A DNA stretch of 64,000 nucleotides from Acanthosepion esculentum (Eukaryota > Mollusca > Cephalopoda > Sepiida > Sepiidae), in the NCBI GenBank assembly GCA_964036315.1, contig OZ038498.1, positions 6,565,778 through 6,629,777 on the forward strand, written 5' to 3'. The stretch's first letter is position 1. Each line of letters opens with the position of its first letter. This document shows, piece by piece, positions 43,810 through 55,564 of this stretch. The notes beneath the pieces are model-generated. The model saw nothing but the letters and a program-made list of their open reading frames with translations. It had not been told where the DNA came from and searched no databases. The translations under genes and the position numbers were made by a program.

Positions 43810-45165
43810 TTAATCATTGACTGAGCAGTCAGTGCTTCTTTCAGTTGAAATTTAACCCTTTTTAAACATTGATGAGAAAGCAGTTGTATACAGCTGACAG
43901 TTTAGATATTTCTGAACAGGTTTGTCATCATGAATTGCATCCATTTGAAAGTCTCAATCTGATGAGGCTAATTAAGAACATGGCTCAAGTAAGGCTACAA
44001 TTGTAATATAAGAATTCTCTTATTGATTGATTACTAAACATTTTCTACACAAACAAGATGTTGACTGCTCAACTCAACAACTCAAAGCAGACTGTGTAAA
44101 TATGTTTTCTGCACATTGGTTTCATGCATAGATCCACTTTAACCAAAACAAAACTAATAATATATTATGACTCATCAGAGTCACTCTTGCTCAAAAAACC
44201 AAAACCTTAATTTTGAGCCAACTAAAAACTATATATACCCAAATTCAAACAAACCTGACACAGACCAATGGTTGATATCAACACCAGAGAAATACAACAC
44301 AGACCAGCATTTGATGTCAATGATGATGATGATACCCAACACCAATGTCCATTTTACTTCCAATTTCACCACTATCTTTCCTTGTTGCCTTAGCAAAAGC
44401 GACAAATAGAAGTTACCAGTTTTTATATATATATATGTAAATAAATTATACATTTATTTACCCCTACTCAATGTCCTCTTTTGTGTAATGCTTGGATTTA
44501 TGTTTGTTGAGAGAGAGAAGAAATTAACTTCCACAACAGTAACAGCAACAGCAAGGTTCTGTCTTCCAGGTTGCCCATTTCTGCCACCTTCACAACAGTG
44601 TATATGCAAAAGTTGGTCACAAGATAAGTCCTTTAAACTTTTCCTCATCTGTTGACTATTGTTACTCCAGTTTTCTTACTGAACACTTTTTTGGCAAAGA
44701 TCTACTTGCCTTTAAATATGTTAAATTCTCATAAGTTTCCATGTTTTGCTAAGGATTATTGATTTGTGTTATTATTATTATTCTTTGTCTGTCTCTAAAA
44801 AGAAACACAGATAAACCAGCATTAGTAGATGATTTCATTTTCAAACCAGAAGCATTTTTTTTTCTCAAGTTCCATCCCCCCAACTGTGGAGTTTGTGGGG
44901 CTGCTGTCTCAACACTCTAGATGTTGCTGCTGCAGTTTCCATAGCAAAGTAGATTTTTCATGGGATGGGGTTGCTAGCCCCATGCCCATTTATATTTTAA
45001 ACATCAAATTTATCAGATCTGCTATCTTCTTTTTTGGGAAATCCATTGAGGTTCTAGTCAAAACATTCATGCTTTTGAAATACAAGACATTTTAAAGTGA
45101 GATTATGAAGTTGTTTCTCTCTGGATTTTAAAATAAATTGATGAATTACTAGTTATTGCATCTTT
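43810..45165. other. Spacer with no firmly supported gene
   Basis: A short TA run lies near 44425-44438. A stretch at 44870-44990 is richer in G+C than its surroundings and may be an element fragment, but I cannot assign it. Confidence 0.35.
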
Positions 45166-45170
45166 ATTAA

Positions 45171-45527
45171 ATGTCAAATCTGGCTAAAAGCATGCTCTCT
45201 CTCTCTCTCTTGTCATATATAAAATGTATTATTGGCCCTCGTTTGATGGTGTTCCTTCAGAGGATTGGCGCGATTGTGTCTCGATTAAGGAACGAGCCTC
45301 ACGAAACGGACTGGCTCTTGCAGCGTGTCTCACTGGCGATGGTTCGAGGTCATGCTCTCTCCATCATTGCGGCTGGCAGAGGATAGCAAAAAATTGTTTA
45401 TAGTTACGCTGTTCTGGAATTGTCATCATTGGCCGACTGAAATTGCTTTGTTTCAATGACTTTTGTTTTGTTATTATTAGTTACTTTGTTCAATAAATTG
45501 TTGGATATCAAAAAAAAAAAAAAAATA
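45171..45527 (+). pseudogene. Retroposed 3' end of an unassigned transcript, with poly(A) tail
   Basis: A G+C-richer island with a 71-codon frame (MSNLAKSM...) includes IGAIVSRLRNEPHETDWLLQ and RVSLAMVRGHALSIIAAGRG, and stops at 45384-45386. About 105 bp further there is a polyadenylation-like CAATAAATT (45491-45499), and at 45511 a pure run of about 15 A starts. A coding end, a short 3' UTR, a signal and a templated A-tail together are the marks of reverse-transcribed RNA. The peptide looks like the end of a retroelement polyprotein, but I cannot name the family with confidence. Confidence 0.5.
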
Positions 45528-45529
45528 TA

Positions 45530-46830
45530 TAACTTCCGTTAAGTTAACTGAAAAAAAAAAATGTATACTTACATAACATGAATTCATTCAAACATGTTTT
45601 ATTGTATTTGACTGATAAGATCTGTTTAAAATTTTATTACATTTTTCCAGTTTGTGTACAAGACGATCTTTTCTGTTAATCCACCCCAAAATAAAAAAAA
45701 AATGTAATTTACTAAAATTCATGCTAAATTCTCCCAGAGTTGAGGCCCTTCTATAGCATTCCAGTTGGGTTTTCTTTTGTGATCACCCCAAATGTGGGCA
45801 ACTCTGGTTTACTATTTCTAAGTGTGGTGTAAGGATTTGCATATCAACTCCTTATGGGTCATTTAATCCCAAAATGTAATGAAAATATATGTTATTCTGC
45901 TTTCACAATTGAGTACATGGTAAATGATGCTCAGTAATATTGTGATATTAAATGTAATTAGGCAAGTGGTGTTTTTATGTACCGACAAAGATGATATTTT
46001 GTCAGTTCTTAGAAGAATGATTATGAGAACAGAAATTTGAGTGAATCCATACCACTTATCTTTGGTTTTGTCTAAAGATTATTTTTCTGTTGTCTCTCAT
46101 TAGGCATGACTTTTTAAAAAAAAATGTTTTTAACATGGTTTAATAGTTTTTATTCAATAATTTGTTTGATCAGCATCATCAACTGGTTTTCATCAGATGT
46201 AACTTAATAAATCCTCTCATTTTCAGGAATTGATTGAAACTTTGTGATGAAAAATAGTGAATACGATATTGGTGATCTCAATATAGTTTTACTATATTTC
46301 TTGTTTCTTAAACAAGATAAGAATATTAATTGCTACTAAATTATTCCATTACCACTTTTCATCACCCAGAAATCTATAGCAGTCTTTATATAGCTAAAAG
46401 CTTTATTCCTGCAATAAGAATGATTTCAGCAATGCAATTCTTTTTGAATATTTAATATGGCACTAAACGTTTAGATAGGAAAATTTCTTTATTTATGATG
46501 AGATAAAATTAGGGAAAAAAATTCTTATTTGATATGTGATTCTGTTTCTTTACAAAGTTGAACGGATATAATCTGTCGCTATTTTTGTTTAAGAGGAAAT
46601 ACTTCACCTGTGTATTTCTGATATTTACTGAATAATTTATAAATCTATAGTTACACATGTTCCCTGTCTTTTGGTCTTTACAACTCTATCTTGACACTGT
46701 AGATCCTACTTGAGCTTAGTAGCAAGGACCTTAATAGATGATGTGGTGTGTTGGCTATTAATGCCTCTTTCAATCACTCTCTTCTTCCAAATTATGTCTG
46801 TCTATATACCTGCTTGGTCTCTTCTCTTGT
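45530..46830. other. AT-rich spacer with no supported gene
   Basis: Nothing recognised. Confidence 0.4.
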
Positions 46831-46836
46831 CCCGAT

Positions 46837-46880
46837 ATATATATATATATATGTGTGTGTGTGTCTGTGTGTGTATATAA
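46837..46880. repeat. (TA)n(TG)n microsatellite at the left edge of the 35-bp array
   Basis: TA run followed by GTGTGTGTGTCTGTGTGTG. Confidence 0.9.
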
Positions 46881-48130
46881 GATGTATGTATATATAAATA
46901 TATATGTGTGTATAAGATGTATGTATATATAAATATATATGTGTGTATAAGATGTATGTATATATAAATATATATGCGTGTATAAGGTGTATGTATATAT
47001 AAATATATATGCGTGTATAAGGTGTATGTATATATAAATATATATGCGTGTATAAGGTGTATGTATATATAAATATATATGCGTGTATAAGGTGTATGTA
47101 TATATAAATATATATGCGTGTATAAGGTGTATGTATATATAAATATATATGCGTGTATAAGGTGTATGTATATATAAATATATATGCGTGTATAAGGTGT
47201 ATGTATATATAAATATATATGCGTGTATAAGGTGTATGTATATATAAATATATATGCGTGTATAAGGTGTATGTATATATAAATATATATGCGTGTATAA
47301 GGTGTATGTATATATAAATATATATGCGTGTATAAGGTGTATGTATATATAAATATATATGCGTGTATAAGGTGTATGTATATATAAATATATATGCGTG
47401 TATAAGGTGTATGTATATATAAATATATATGCGTGTATAAGGTGTATGTATATATAAATATATATGCGTGTATAAGGTGTATGTATATATAAATATATAT
47501 GCGTGTATAAGGTGTATGTATATATAAATATATATGCGTGTATAAGGTGTATGTATATATAAATATATATGCGTGTATAAGGTGTATGTATATATAAATA
47601 TATATGCGTGTATAAGGTGTATGTATATATAAATATATATGCGTGTATAAGGTGTATGTATATATAAATATATATGCGTGTATAAGGTGTATGTATATAT
47701 AAATATATATGCGTGTATAAGGTGTATGTATATATAAATATATATGCGTGTATAAGGTGTATGTATATATAAATATATATGCGTGTATAAGGTGTATGTA
47801 TATATAAATATATATGCGTGTATAAGGTGTATGTATATATAAATATATATGCGTGTATAAGGTGTATGTATATATAAATATATATATACGTGTATAAGGT
47901 GTATGTATATATAGATATATATGCGTGTATAAGGTGTATGTATATATAAATATATATGTGTATAAGGTGTATGTATATATAGATATATATACATGTGTAT
48001 AAGGTGTATGTATATATAGATATATATACATGTGTATAAGGTGTATGTATATATAGATATATATACGTGTATAAGGTGTATGTATATATAAATATATATA
48101 TGTATAAGATGTAGGTATATATAAATATAT
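46880..48130. repeat. 35-bp minisatellite, about 35 units
   Basis: The unit is TATAAGGTGTATGTATATAT followed by AAATATATATGCGTG. Spacing is exactly 35 bp (GCGTG at 47046 and 47081, for example) and the central 47000-47870 is almost invariant. The edges are more varied: ATAAGATG for ATAAGGTG at the left, and insertions such as TACATG at the right. The minus strand has no stops in three frames, giving Tyr/Ile/Thr/His-rich frames up to 507 codons with a 35-residue period. I treat these as artefacts. Confidence 0.97.
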
Positions 48131-48136
48131 ATGTTA

Positions 48137-48165
48137 ATATGTGTATATATATATATATATGTATA

Positions 48166-48217
<52 letters not shown>

Positions 48218-48310
48218 ATATATATAGTGTGTGTGTGTGTGTATATATATATATATGTATAATATGTATGTATATATGTGTGTATATATACATATATATT
48301 ATTTATATAT
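48137..48310. repeat. TA/TG microsatellite cluster
   Basis: Several (TA)n and (TG)n runs up to 48300, between the 35-bp array and the inverted repeat. Confidence 0.9.
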
Positions 48311-48319
48311 TACATATGC

Positions 48320-48757
48320 GCAATACTTACTGGAAAGTGCTCAATATCAGTGATAGAGCTAACATAATTAGTTGTATTGATGTGAGTTTGTGACTCTGGG
48401 TTTCATGCCCTTGTGATCATCAGACAAACTGATTTATTTTTTAAAATTTTGCATCTATTTATGTCAGTTTCTGTTTTGTCATATTTGATGGTAGTGGGAG
48501 GAAAAAATTCTCCTCATTGTCCTTTTCAAGATAGCACTCATACGTATGCAGACATACATACATACATATTGTAGTTCACACATACATATACATATATGAA
48601 CAGTGTGGGCCTGGGTGTAAACATGTATCTATGTGTCCAAGTATGTATACATACGCAATTGTGGGGTTTTTTTGAGTTGCGATTGTGTAGCAAAGTTCCC
48701 TGATGATCACAAGGGCGTGAAACCCAGTTTCATAAACTCACATTAATACAACTAAGT
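48320..48757. repeat. Inverted repeat with hammerhead-like cores
   Basis: Left arm about 48366-48423 and right arm about 48700-48757 are inverted copies separated by about 276 bp. Right arm, plus strand: CTGATGA (48700-48706), stem II TCAC/GCGT with one mismatch (48707-48718), GAAAC (48719-48723). Left arm, minus strand: GAAAC (48404-48400), then ...GAGTC, where AC and GT can pair as a short stem III before a GUC site at 48392. A motif TGCTCAATATCAGTGATAGAG at 48330-48350 is the inverse of one at 27440-27465, linking both loci to one Penelope family. TA runs flank both sides. Confidence 0.7.
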
Positions 48758-48973
48758 ATATATATATATATATAAATGTAGATATAAACTAAATAATTAG
48801 ATATTAGCAGCTGTACATGTGTACCTCAGTGTACATAAGCAAATAAATATTTACCTAATTTAATATAAGGTGTAAACAAAACAGTACTCAATGTAGTTAG
48901 AGCTAAGAAGTATATATTATTAAATATACATAAACCTACATAGGTGTGTGTATACATATATACATATATTAAA

Positions 48974-49283
48974 TGTCCTCTGTGAGATTGTATCTCCAAT
49001 GGTAAACATAATATTTATGTTGGACACACTACAACAACGTTGTCTCAGTGGCTAAGTTTTCCTTTGAATAATATGTCCAACATTTCTATACATTTACAAC
49101 AACTACCTGTACGCATTCACAATTCAGAAAAATTCTTGTCGAAAATACTTCTATACTTTTTATGAAAAGAATAAATATAAACTAAAAATTCTTGAAGCTA
49201 TCTGTATTAAAAAGTTGAAACCAAACCTTAATAAAATTAATTATGAATACTTCACAAATGTTTTAAAATGTGTACAATAGATA
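48974..49283 (+). pseudogene. Penelope-like element, GIY-YIG domain
   Basis: The frame from 48974 reads CPL, a stop (TGA for Cys), then DCISNGKHNIYVGHTTTTLS, then FPLNNMSNISIHLQQL and FLSKILLYF, after which a frameshift leads to further homologous residues (the KLKILEA region, nucleotides 49180-49200). IYVGHTT is an intact YVG motif of the GIY-YIG nuclease, better kept than in the 27.5-kb copy. The C-terminal nucleotide sequence (AAAATTCTTGAAGCTAT, AAAATGTGTACAATAG) aligns with the 27.7-kb copy. RT is absent. Confidence 0.8.
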
Positions 49284-49424
49284 GTTTGAAATGTCAAGGA
49301 TTGCACTAATAACTTTTTGTTTTTTTTTTACTAATTATTTTGTAAAAAAATAACTCTCCACAACCAAAATAACTATAAATAAGTCTGTTTTTAATTCTCA
49401 TTCTTTTTCTTCTTATTCTTCTGT

Positions 49425-50520
49425 GTACCATGTTTCTTCTGGACACAGATGATCATGGCTCTCCACAACATTCTATCTCCTGTGGCTCAGCAGTTTTTCT
49501 CCATTTGCCAATGCCCCCCAACCCCTGTTCAGTCACATCAGGTAGGTGGCACGCTGCCTTCCCCTATCTCTCTTGCCCTCACTGTGCCCTGCGAGGGTTA
49601 ACTTTTCTAAGCCGCCATTCTTCATTATCTGTCCAAGGAATTTCAACTCTCTTTTCCTGATTCAAAGTAGAAGTGTTCTTTCTGTTGCCATTTTCTTTAA
49701 AATATCCTTGTTGTTTATTTGCTCTCTCCATGGAATTCTCAGTATCTTTCTGTAGAACTATATTTTCTGCTGTCTCTAGTTTGTTCCTCATCCATGCGGA
49801 GATTGTCCAGCATTCACTACCATATAAAGAAGGGATAGATATCACATAGCAATCTTTTCTTTTTTTTTTCTAATGAAATTTTTTCCTTTTCTCAACACTT
49901 TGCTTAGCTTCTGGAAGGCACTTTTCCTAGTTCAATCTCTGTGTCACATTTTTCCATTCTGTGTTGAAACCCTTCCCAGATATTTGAACTTCTGTACTGT
50001 GGTAATGTACAGCATGAGTGTGTTGAGATTTGGAGAACACCTAACCTATTCCTCTCTCAGCAACTATGGGAGTAATAGGCAGAGAGGAGAAAGAGACGTT
50101 GGGGGGGGGGGGATAAGAAAATAATGCTGACTTGCAAACCAGAGCAATTTTAGGAACAAAATGCCCATCGAACTGACTTCACAAGACACCATGTCTTGCC
50201 AACTGCTGGTTTTCCCATTGCTTTTATTAGCATGAGGCATCTTACAAAGACTTGAATCTTGACCAGTTGCAGAGAGACCCGTATCTAGACATGCTAAGCT
50301 GTCCTGCTGCTAACAGGGAATACCCAGGTGTAACTGGTGTTGACAAACATGTCTGCATGCTATCTAGAGCCTCTTTTGCATCTGTACTGATGAGTGTTGG
50401 CCACATGTACCTCCTTGGTTTATATTTCCAGTTCATAAATCCCATTTTGGGCTTTTTTCTTTTGCTAATGGCCATACTTTCTATCCTCTTGCAGCTGATA
50501 ATTAAACTAGAGTGTTAAAT
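49425..50520 (-). pseudogene. LINE family A RT C-terminal half
   Basis: Minus-strand frames give AISKRKKPKMGFMNWKY near 50475, the equivalent of VSKRNSP...IGDTK, and YGSECWTISAWMRNKLETAE at 49820-49765, the equivalent of YGSECWTIS. Other frames cover the intervening part. Sequence to about 49430 (CAGATGATCATGGCTCTCCA) corresponds to LWRAMI at the end. There are multiple stops and frameshifts, and a G-run at 50100-50111 interrupts a spacer part. Confidence 0.7.
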
Positions 50521-50524
50521 TTCT

Positions 50525-51280
50525 TTGATAGAATTTTTTATTGTTTATTGATCAATTTCCTCCTCACTCCACCACATTTCCTTGCGTTAACTTTGCTAGT
50601 GAGGTTTTTAAGAAAAGATTTTTTGTTTTCAATCGTCTTGAATCTATTTTTTGTTTATAGGATCAGAGTAACCATCACATTTACTGATTAAAATTTTTAA
50701 GATCGGTCATTTTATTGTGAAATATGGGTTGATTATTTCAGCAATATGAACAGGGTGGTAAAAGAAAGTGAGAAAAAAAATGTCTAACCATGCAGGCATG
50801 TCCAAAGTCTAGCTGGTTGAGGGCAATTATGGCCCATTGTCAAATTTCCTATGCCCCCCCTCCCATCCTCTTTCATAGAATGTATCTGCATACTGCAGTC
50901 CAGATCTCAGTATCAGCCTACACATTAGTGCAGACAAGTTATTTGTTTTGGTCATCTGAGATGAATAAATTCTAAAATCTGAGTAAATTACATTTGTTTT
51001 GTGTTAGTCAAAATCAGTTCTAAATCAATTTGGACACTTGAACCTGTGTCACTTTGTTTTCTGCTTCTTAATAAGATGAATTTTCTTCTCATCTTCCTAT
51101 TCATATGGTTTTTAATTTAAAGCTTCATAATCAACATTAATTACCAAAATTATGCAATGTTTAAGATTAACCTGACATATAACTTCCTGGAAGTTCTTTT
51201 TTCTCAGACATATTTTACTTCAGCTTATATGAGCTTCAAATAGACAGGCTGGGTTATTTTGGTAAGACCTGTTTAAATTT
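50525..51280. other. Spacer with no supported gene
   Basis: AT-rich; nothing recognised. Confidence 0.4.
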
Positions 51281-51287
51281 ATTTGTC

Positions 51288-51454
51288 ATCCAGGTGAAGA
51301 AATGAAAATAGGCCATTTGCAATAAAACTTTCGTAAGATAGTTCATTTGCATTTAATTTAATTGGTTCAAAGAATGCCAAGCAGAATGGTTGGCCCTCAC
51401 AAATATTCACCTCATTAAATCTGGCCCTCTCTGAAAAAAGTTTGGACACCCCCG
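51288..51454 (-). mobile_element. hAT-type DNA transposon end
   Basis: On the minus strand the segment begins with GGGGGTGTCCAAACTTTTTT, then GAGAGGGCCAGATTT and GTGAGGGCCAACCATTCTGC. This GGGTGTCCAAACTTTTT...GGGCCAG order is the terminal sequence of a widespread animal hAT family (non-autonomous copies are common). Only one end is present; the other terminal repeat was not found within a few hundred bases. Confidence 0.6.
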
Positions 51455-51844
51455 ATTTGAGGTAAAGACTGTTTCTGGGCAAAATCATACGAAAGTTATC
51501 CACTTGTTGCTGTATTTTTCTTAGGATTCTTTAAGAAAACTGTTTGTCTCTAGCATTTAATATCCAAGCAATTTCGAGAGACATGAGCCATTAATGACGT
51601 AAAGAAAATCTGTCAGCTGGATTTCGTTTTCCTTTTATTGCTTTTCATCGCAGTGAAAATCTCCATCTTTTTTCATATACCATTAAAATTCCATTTTTTA
51701 TTTTAATCTGTTGTCATGACGATGATGATGTTGGATTAATTTTCTTGACTCTTTGGTCATTTGGAGTTACTGGAGAAAAAGTCCTGCATAATTTATATTT
51801 AATATATTTTTCACTTATTTACTCATGGCAATTTCTTTTAATCA

Positions 51845-52240
51845 ATTCAACTCAAGCAAGGTGATAATGCCACTAAGATGCAAGGAGCTACTGGGAGTGA
51901 AAGAGAATGAAAAGACTTTAGAAGGAACTGGAAAGCTTATCCTAAACAAAAAATAAGGGATAAGTCTCTACTCGCTTTCAAAAAACTGGGGAGAAATGTG
52001 AATCGGTTGATAGCCGAACCTACCTACTTCTGTTGAGGAAAATAAATTAATATTGAAGGCGATAATACCACTAAGATGCAAGAAGCTACTGGGAGTGAAA
52101 GAGAATGAAAAGACTTTAGAAGTAACTGGAAGCCCATTCCTAAAACGGAAACAGGGGATAAACCTCTACTCCTGTTCAAAAGACCAGAGGAAGGAGAGTG
52201 AATGGATGATAGGCAAACCTGTCTACTCCTTTTTTAATAA
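51845..52240. repeat. 198-bp direct duplication carrying a LINE family B 3' end
   Basis: CACTAAGATGCAAG stands at 51871 and again at 52069; both are followed by GCTACTGGGAGTGAAAGAG. The first copy is preceded by CTCAAGCAAGGTGATAATG, the family B 3' end (inverted). The second begins GGCGATAATA instead. Further similarity includes GGGATAA-CTCTACTC in both. Confidence 0.75.
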
Positions 52241-52349
52241 CAAAGTTTCATATTTGGTGTTTGTATTGGCTGTTTAAAGCAGGATAGAAAATATATTTAA
52301 AGAAATAGAAATAACATTCTGCCTGCTAACACCCACCCAACAAACCCCC

Positions 52350-52354
52350 CACCC

Positions 52355-52443
<89 letters not shown>

Positions 52444-52495
52444 AGGCCAAATTATTTCTAAAGGTCTATGTGAAATACATCTTTGAAACAAAAAT
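52350..52495. repeat. (CA)n(TA)n microsatellite plus shared flank, copy 1
   Basis: (CA)n at about 52359-52396 runs into (TA)n at 52397-52438, followed by AAACCCAGGCCAAATTATTT then TAAAGGTCTATGTGAAATAC. The 55.46-kb locus has the same (TA)n plus the same flank. Confidence 0.85.
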
Positions 52496-52739
52496 TTAAA
52501 ATGAACATTTCATTCATAAATTGGCTTGTTATAGTTAAGGAAAGTTTTACAAATAGATGCCAACTTGTTGAAGGCCAAGTAAAATGCAAATTTCAAACAC
52601 TTTTCTGCAATATATAAGACAATATTCCTAAATAGAACTCTTTTTGATATGAAAATCAAAACAATCCTCAAATAGAAGAACAGTAATGAAGGACAGTTAA
52701 TTAAATAAAATATTTTAAAATCAATATGCAAATTAGTTA

Positions 52740-53100
52740 AACCTGAAGAGAGATATTGCCTAGAAGTAGATAATATATAATACAGATATTTTTAGTGTGT
52801 GAGTTGCAACCGCGTCTTTGACCGTTTGCGACATCTGTCGAACTCTCTGCTTTGGGTAAGCCCACATTAAACCGGCCTTGTGCCACATCGACCCATGTGG
52901 GGGGGTTGCTAAATATCGAGCTGCTACCGCTCTCTCGAGTAGTTGGAAACACATTCACACTTACCGGGTGCACGGATTCGTCCCTGCGCTGGTAGTATCA
53001 CGGCTCTGATCAACTTAGGACCAGCTTTGACTAGCTTAGACCAGCTCTGACAAGCTAAGACCAGTGGCCATAGTGAAGACACTCAGGTCCCCACATTAAA
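52740..53100. repeat. G+C-richer segment with short internal tandem repeats
   Basis: This segment stands out from the AT-rich surroundings. It ends with three or four variants of GACCAGCTTTGACTAGCTTA (about 53020-53070), a 20-22-bp tandem. The composition suggests an interspersed element, but I cannot assign it. The minus-strand frames of 64-78 codons show no family. Confidence 0.45.
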
Positions 53101-53544
53101 GTTGCATCTCTGTCTTTGGGCAGAATTGCAAATGAAGAATGAATCATTGAAATCAGACCAGTGGCAGTGGAGGAGTTGCTTGGACACACATCACAAACAC
53201 ACACACACATACACTGTACTGTATATAAGGTATATATTGTGGACTCTCCTATTGTGAATGATAAATGAGGGTTAACAGTGAATGGGGCTTTTTGTTTTAC
53301 ACTTATGCATTATAGCAGGGGCTATTATGGAGAAAATCAGGTAAGGGAAAGACATATTTCATTTGTGCTTTCTTAAGTGTGATACTAGCCTATCCTTGCT
53401 GTGGGTCACAAAGCCACACTGACAGATGAAATTGGTTAAAGCAGAATTTTGATGGCATCATTGCTTCAGAGCTTGATGAAGCTGATCATGGTGCTTCAGT
53501 CTACTGTCTTCAAAATACTTTAACTTAATGAAACATGTCTTACG

Positions 53545-54965
53545 CCACTCCTTTCAGTTTAATGATTGGACTTCCCAGGTTTTCAGGTCAAAGTTGAGAC
53601 ATTTCAAGTTGTCTTTCAATTTGTCTTTGTAGCGTAAGAGTGGACGTCCAACTGAACGCTTGGAGTTTGGTAGTTGTCCATACAGCACCTTTTTTGGAAG
53701 CCTATGTTCATGCATTCTTTCAACTATACCAGCCCACCTAAGTTGTATCTTTGCTAGAATGGTTTCACTGCCTGTGATGTTGTTACATTTCTTCAGTATT
53801 GCGCTGTTCTTTCCCCTGTCATCCCATTTTATATCACATATGGCATGAAGACAGCGCATGTGAAAGGTGTCAAGTTGATTTATGTGCTTGCAATACAGGT
53901 TCAAGTTTCAGCACCAGAGAGAATGCCCGAGAGAATGACTGATCTGTATATGTTGATCTTTACTCTGAGAGACACGTCTTTGGTGTTCAGTAAACTATGT
54001 TTAAGATTACCGAATGCTGTGCTGGCTTTGGCTATTCTGGACTGGATTTCTCTGTCCATTTTTCCATCAGAAGAGACTGCTGAGCCAAGATATGTGAACA
54101 CCTCAACAGTTTTTAATATTAATAATAATGAATATGGAAGGATTTGTGAGAGATGGATTGTCTAGTAATCGTTGGTACATTAGTTCCTCTGTCTTTATGT
54201 TGATAGTTAGTCTAAATACTTTTGCTGTTTAAGGGAATTTATCAAGGATAGTTTGAATGTCTTCTAGACTGTGAGCTAATAGAGCGGCATCATCTGCAAA
54301 GAGAAGATCGTGTAGCAGCTGCAGACCAAGTTTTGATTGTGCTTTAAAACGTTGCTGATTGTATAGAACTCCATTTGTTCTGAATTCAACAGTGACTCCT
54401 TCACTTAGAGAATTATTTTACAAGCATAGCAGAAAAGAAAAGTACAAAGAGAAGAGGAGCAAGAATGCAACCTTGCTTTATACCATTGGAGACGAAAAAG
54501 GCGTCCGATTGCTCACTTCCCGACCTTACATAATATGAGCAACCAAAAGCAGAGATATTCCTCTATTGTTATCACATTCACACCTTTTCTCTTTGTGTTT
54601 ATACAAATGGACAATTGAAGCAACCTTATACTGCTGTGGCATTTCTCCCTTTTCCCAAACAAGGTTGGAAAATTCACAAATTTGGTGTATCAAAATATTG
54701 GTGCCACATTTGTATATTTCAGCTGGAATTCCATCTATGCCTGGGGGGGGGGGGGCTTTCCTATTTGAAAGCTGTTTGATGGCCTTTTTGAGCTCAAAGG
54801 TTGAAGGGTTAGCAGAAAGGCTTTGTACAACAGGTTGCTGAGGAAGATTGTTTATTACTTCAGCATCAACAGATGAAACCTGATTTAGGACCGTGGAGAA
54901 GTGTTCTGCCCAGCATTTGATAATGTGGCTTTTGCTTGGCCTGTCAAAAGAGTGTTATCTGAAGA
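53545..54965 (-). pseudogene. LINE (family D) reverse transcriptase, most of the RT and C-terminus
   Basis: Minus strand, from the right: SNGIKQGCILAP-like residues near 54480 in a broken frame, then LLHDLLFADDAALLAHSLED with the catalytic FADD near 54300-54320, then FTYLGSAVSSDGKMDREIQS (54101 on), then HINQLDTFHMRCLHAI, then LRWAGIVERM, HRLPKKVLYGQL and SVGRPLLRYKDKLK (53904-53554). This is the order of a well known non-LTR RT group: palm, YLGS, then the Trp-rich, basic end. Two clean frames remain (66 and 116 codons), separated by a frameshift; upstream parts have stops. A G-run at 54747-54757 and a TA run at 55006 lie in or near the 5' end. Confidence 0.85.
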
Positions 54966-55455
54966 AAAGATTGGTGATAGACTGCTGGAAATGTTTGTGT
55001 GTGTGTATATATATATATATACATACATATACCCAAGTATAGGATTGGTGTATTTAAACTTAATATAGATTAAATTTAAACTGTTTAAACTTAATATAGA
55101 TTAAATTTAAATTTTAAAATGGTTAATTTTTAATTTCAAATTTTATCGTATAATTTAATATTTATTAGTTAGAATAAATTCTATTTTAGTCTAACTCCAA
55201 CATTAAAGCATTAACTAATTATTATAACCTTAGTTCGTTGTCTAGTTTTTTGAATTCTCATATACTTGTATTTTGATTGGTCATTGCAGCTTATGTAACA
55301 GCATTTCCCCTAGTGAGGGATGTTTGATTGATTTGAACCTTTTAAAACCCTTTATTCTACATTCAACACCATCACTTGATAAGACACCAGAAGTGTTGAA
55401 ACAAAATGGCTATTTTTGTAGTTATTTTATAACATATTTATGTTATAATTTTCGA

Positions 55456-55460
55456 ATAAA

Positions 55461-55509
<49 letters not shown>

Positions 55510-55560
55510 AGACTGATTTATTTGTAAAGGTCTATGTGAAATACATCAAAATCTATCTAC
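55456..55560. repeat. (TA)n microsatellite plus shared flank, copy 2
   Basis: (TA)n at 55463-55504, followed by AAACCCAGACTGATTTATTT and TAAAGGTCTATGTGAAATAC, as at 52397-52495. Confidence 0.85.
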
Positions 55561-55564
55561 TCAT

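Noticed and set aside
44870..45000. G+C-richer coding-like patch
   Set aside because: An 88-codon frame crosses it but I recognise no domain, and stops occur in the other frames; unassigned.
46770..48293. Tyr/Ile-rich minus-strand frames of 400-507 codons
   Set aside because: All three frames are open because the 35-bp unit has no stop triplets on that strand; pure low-complexity sequence.
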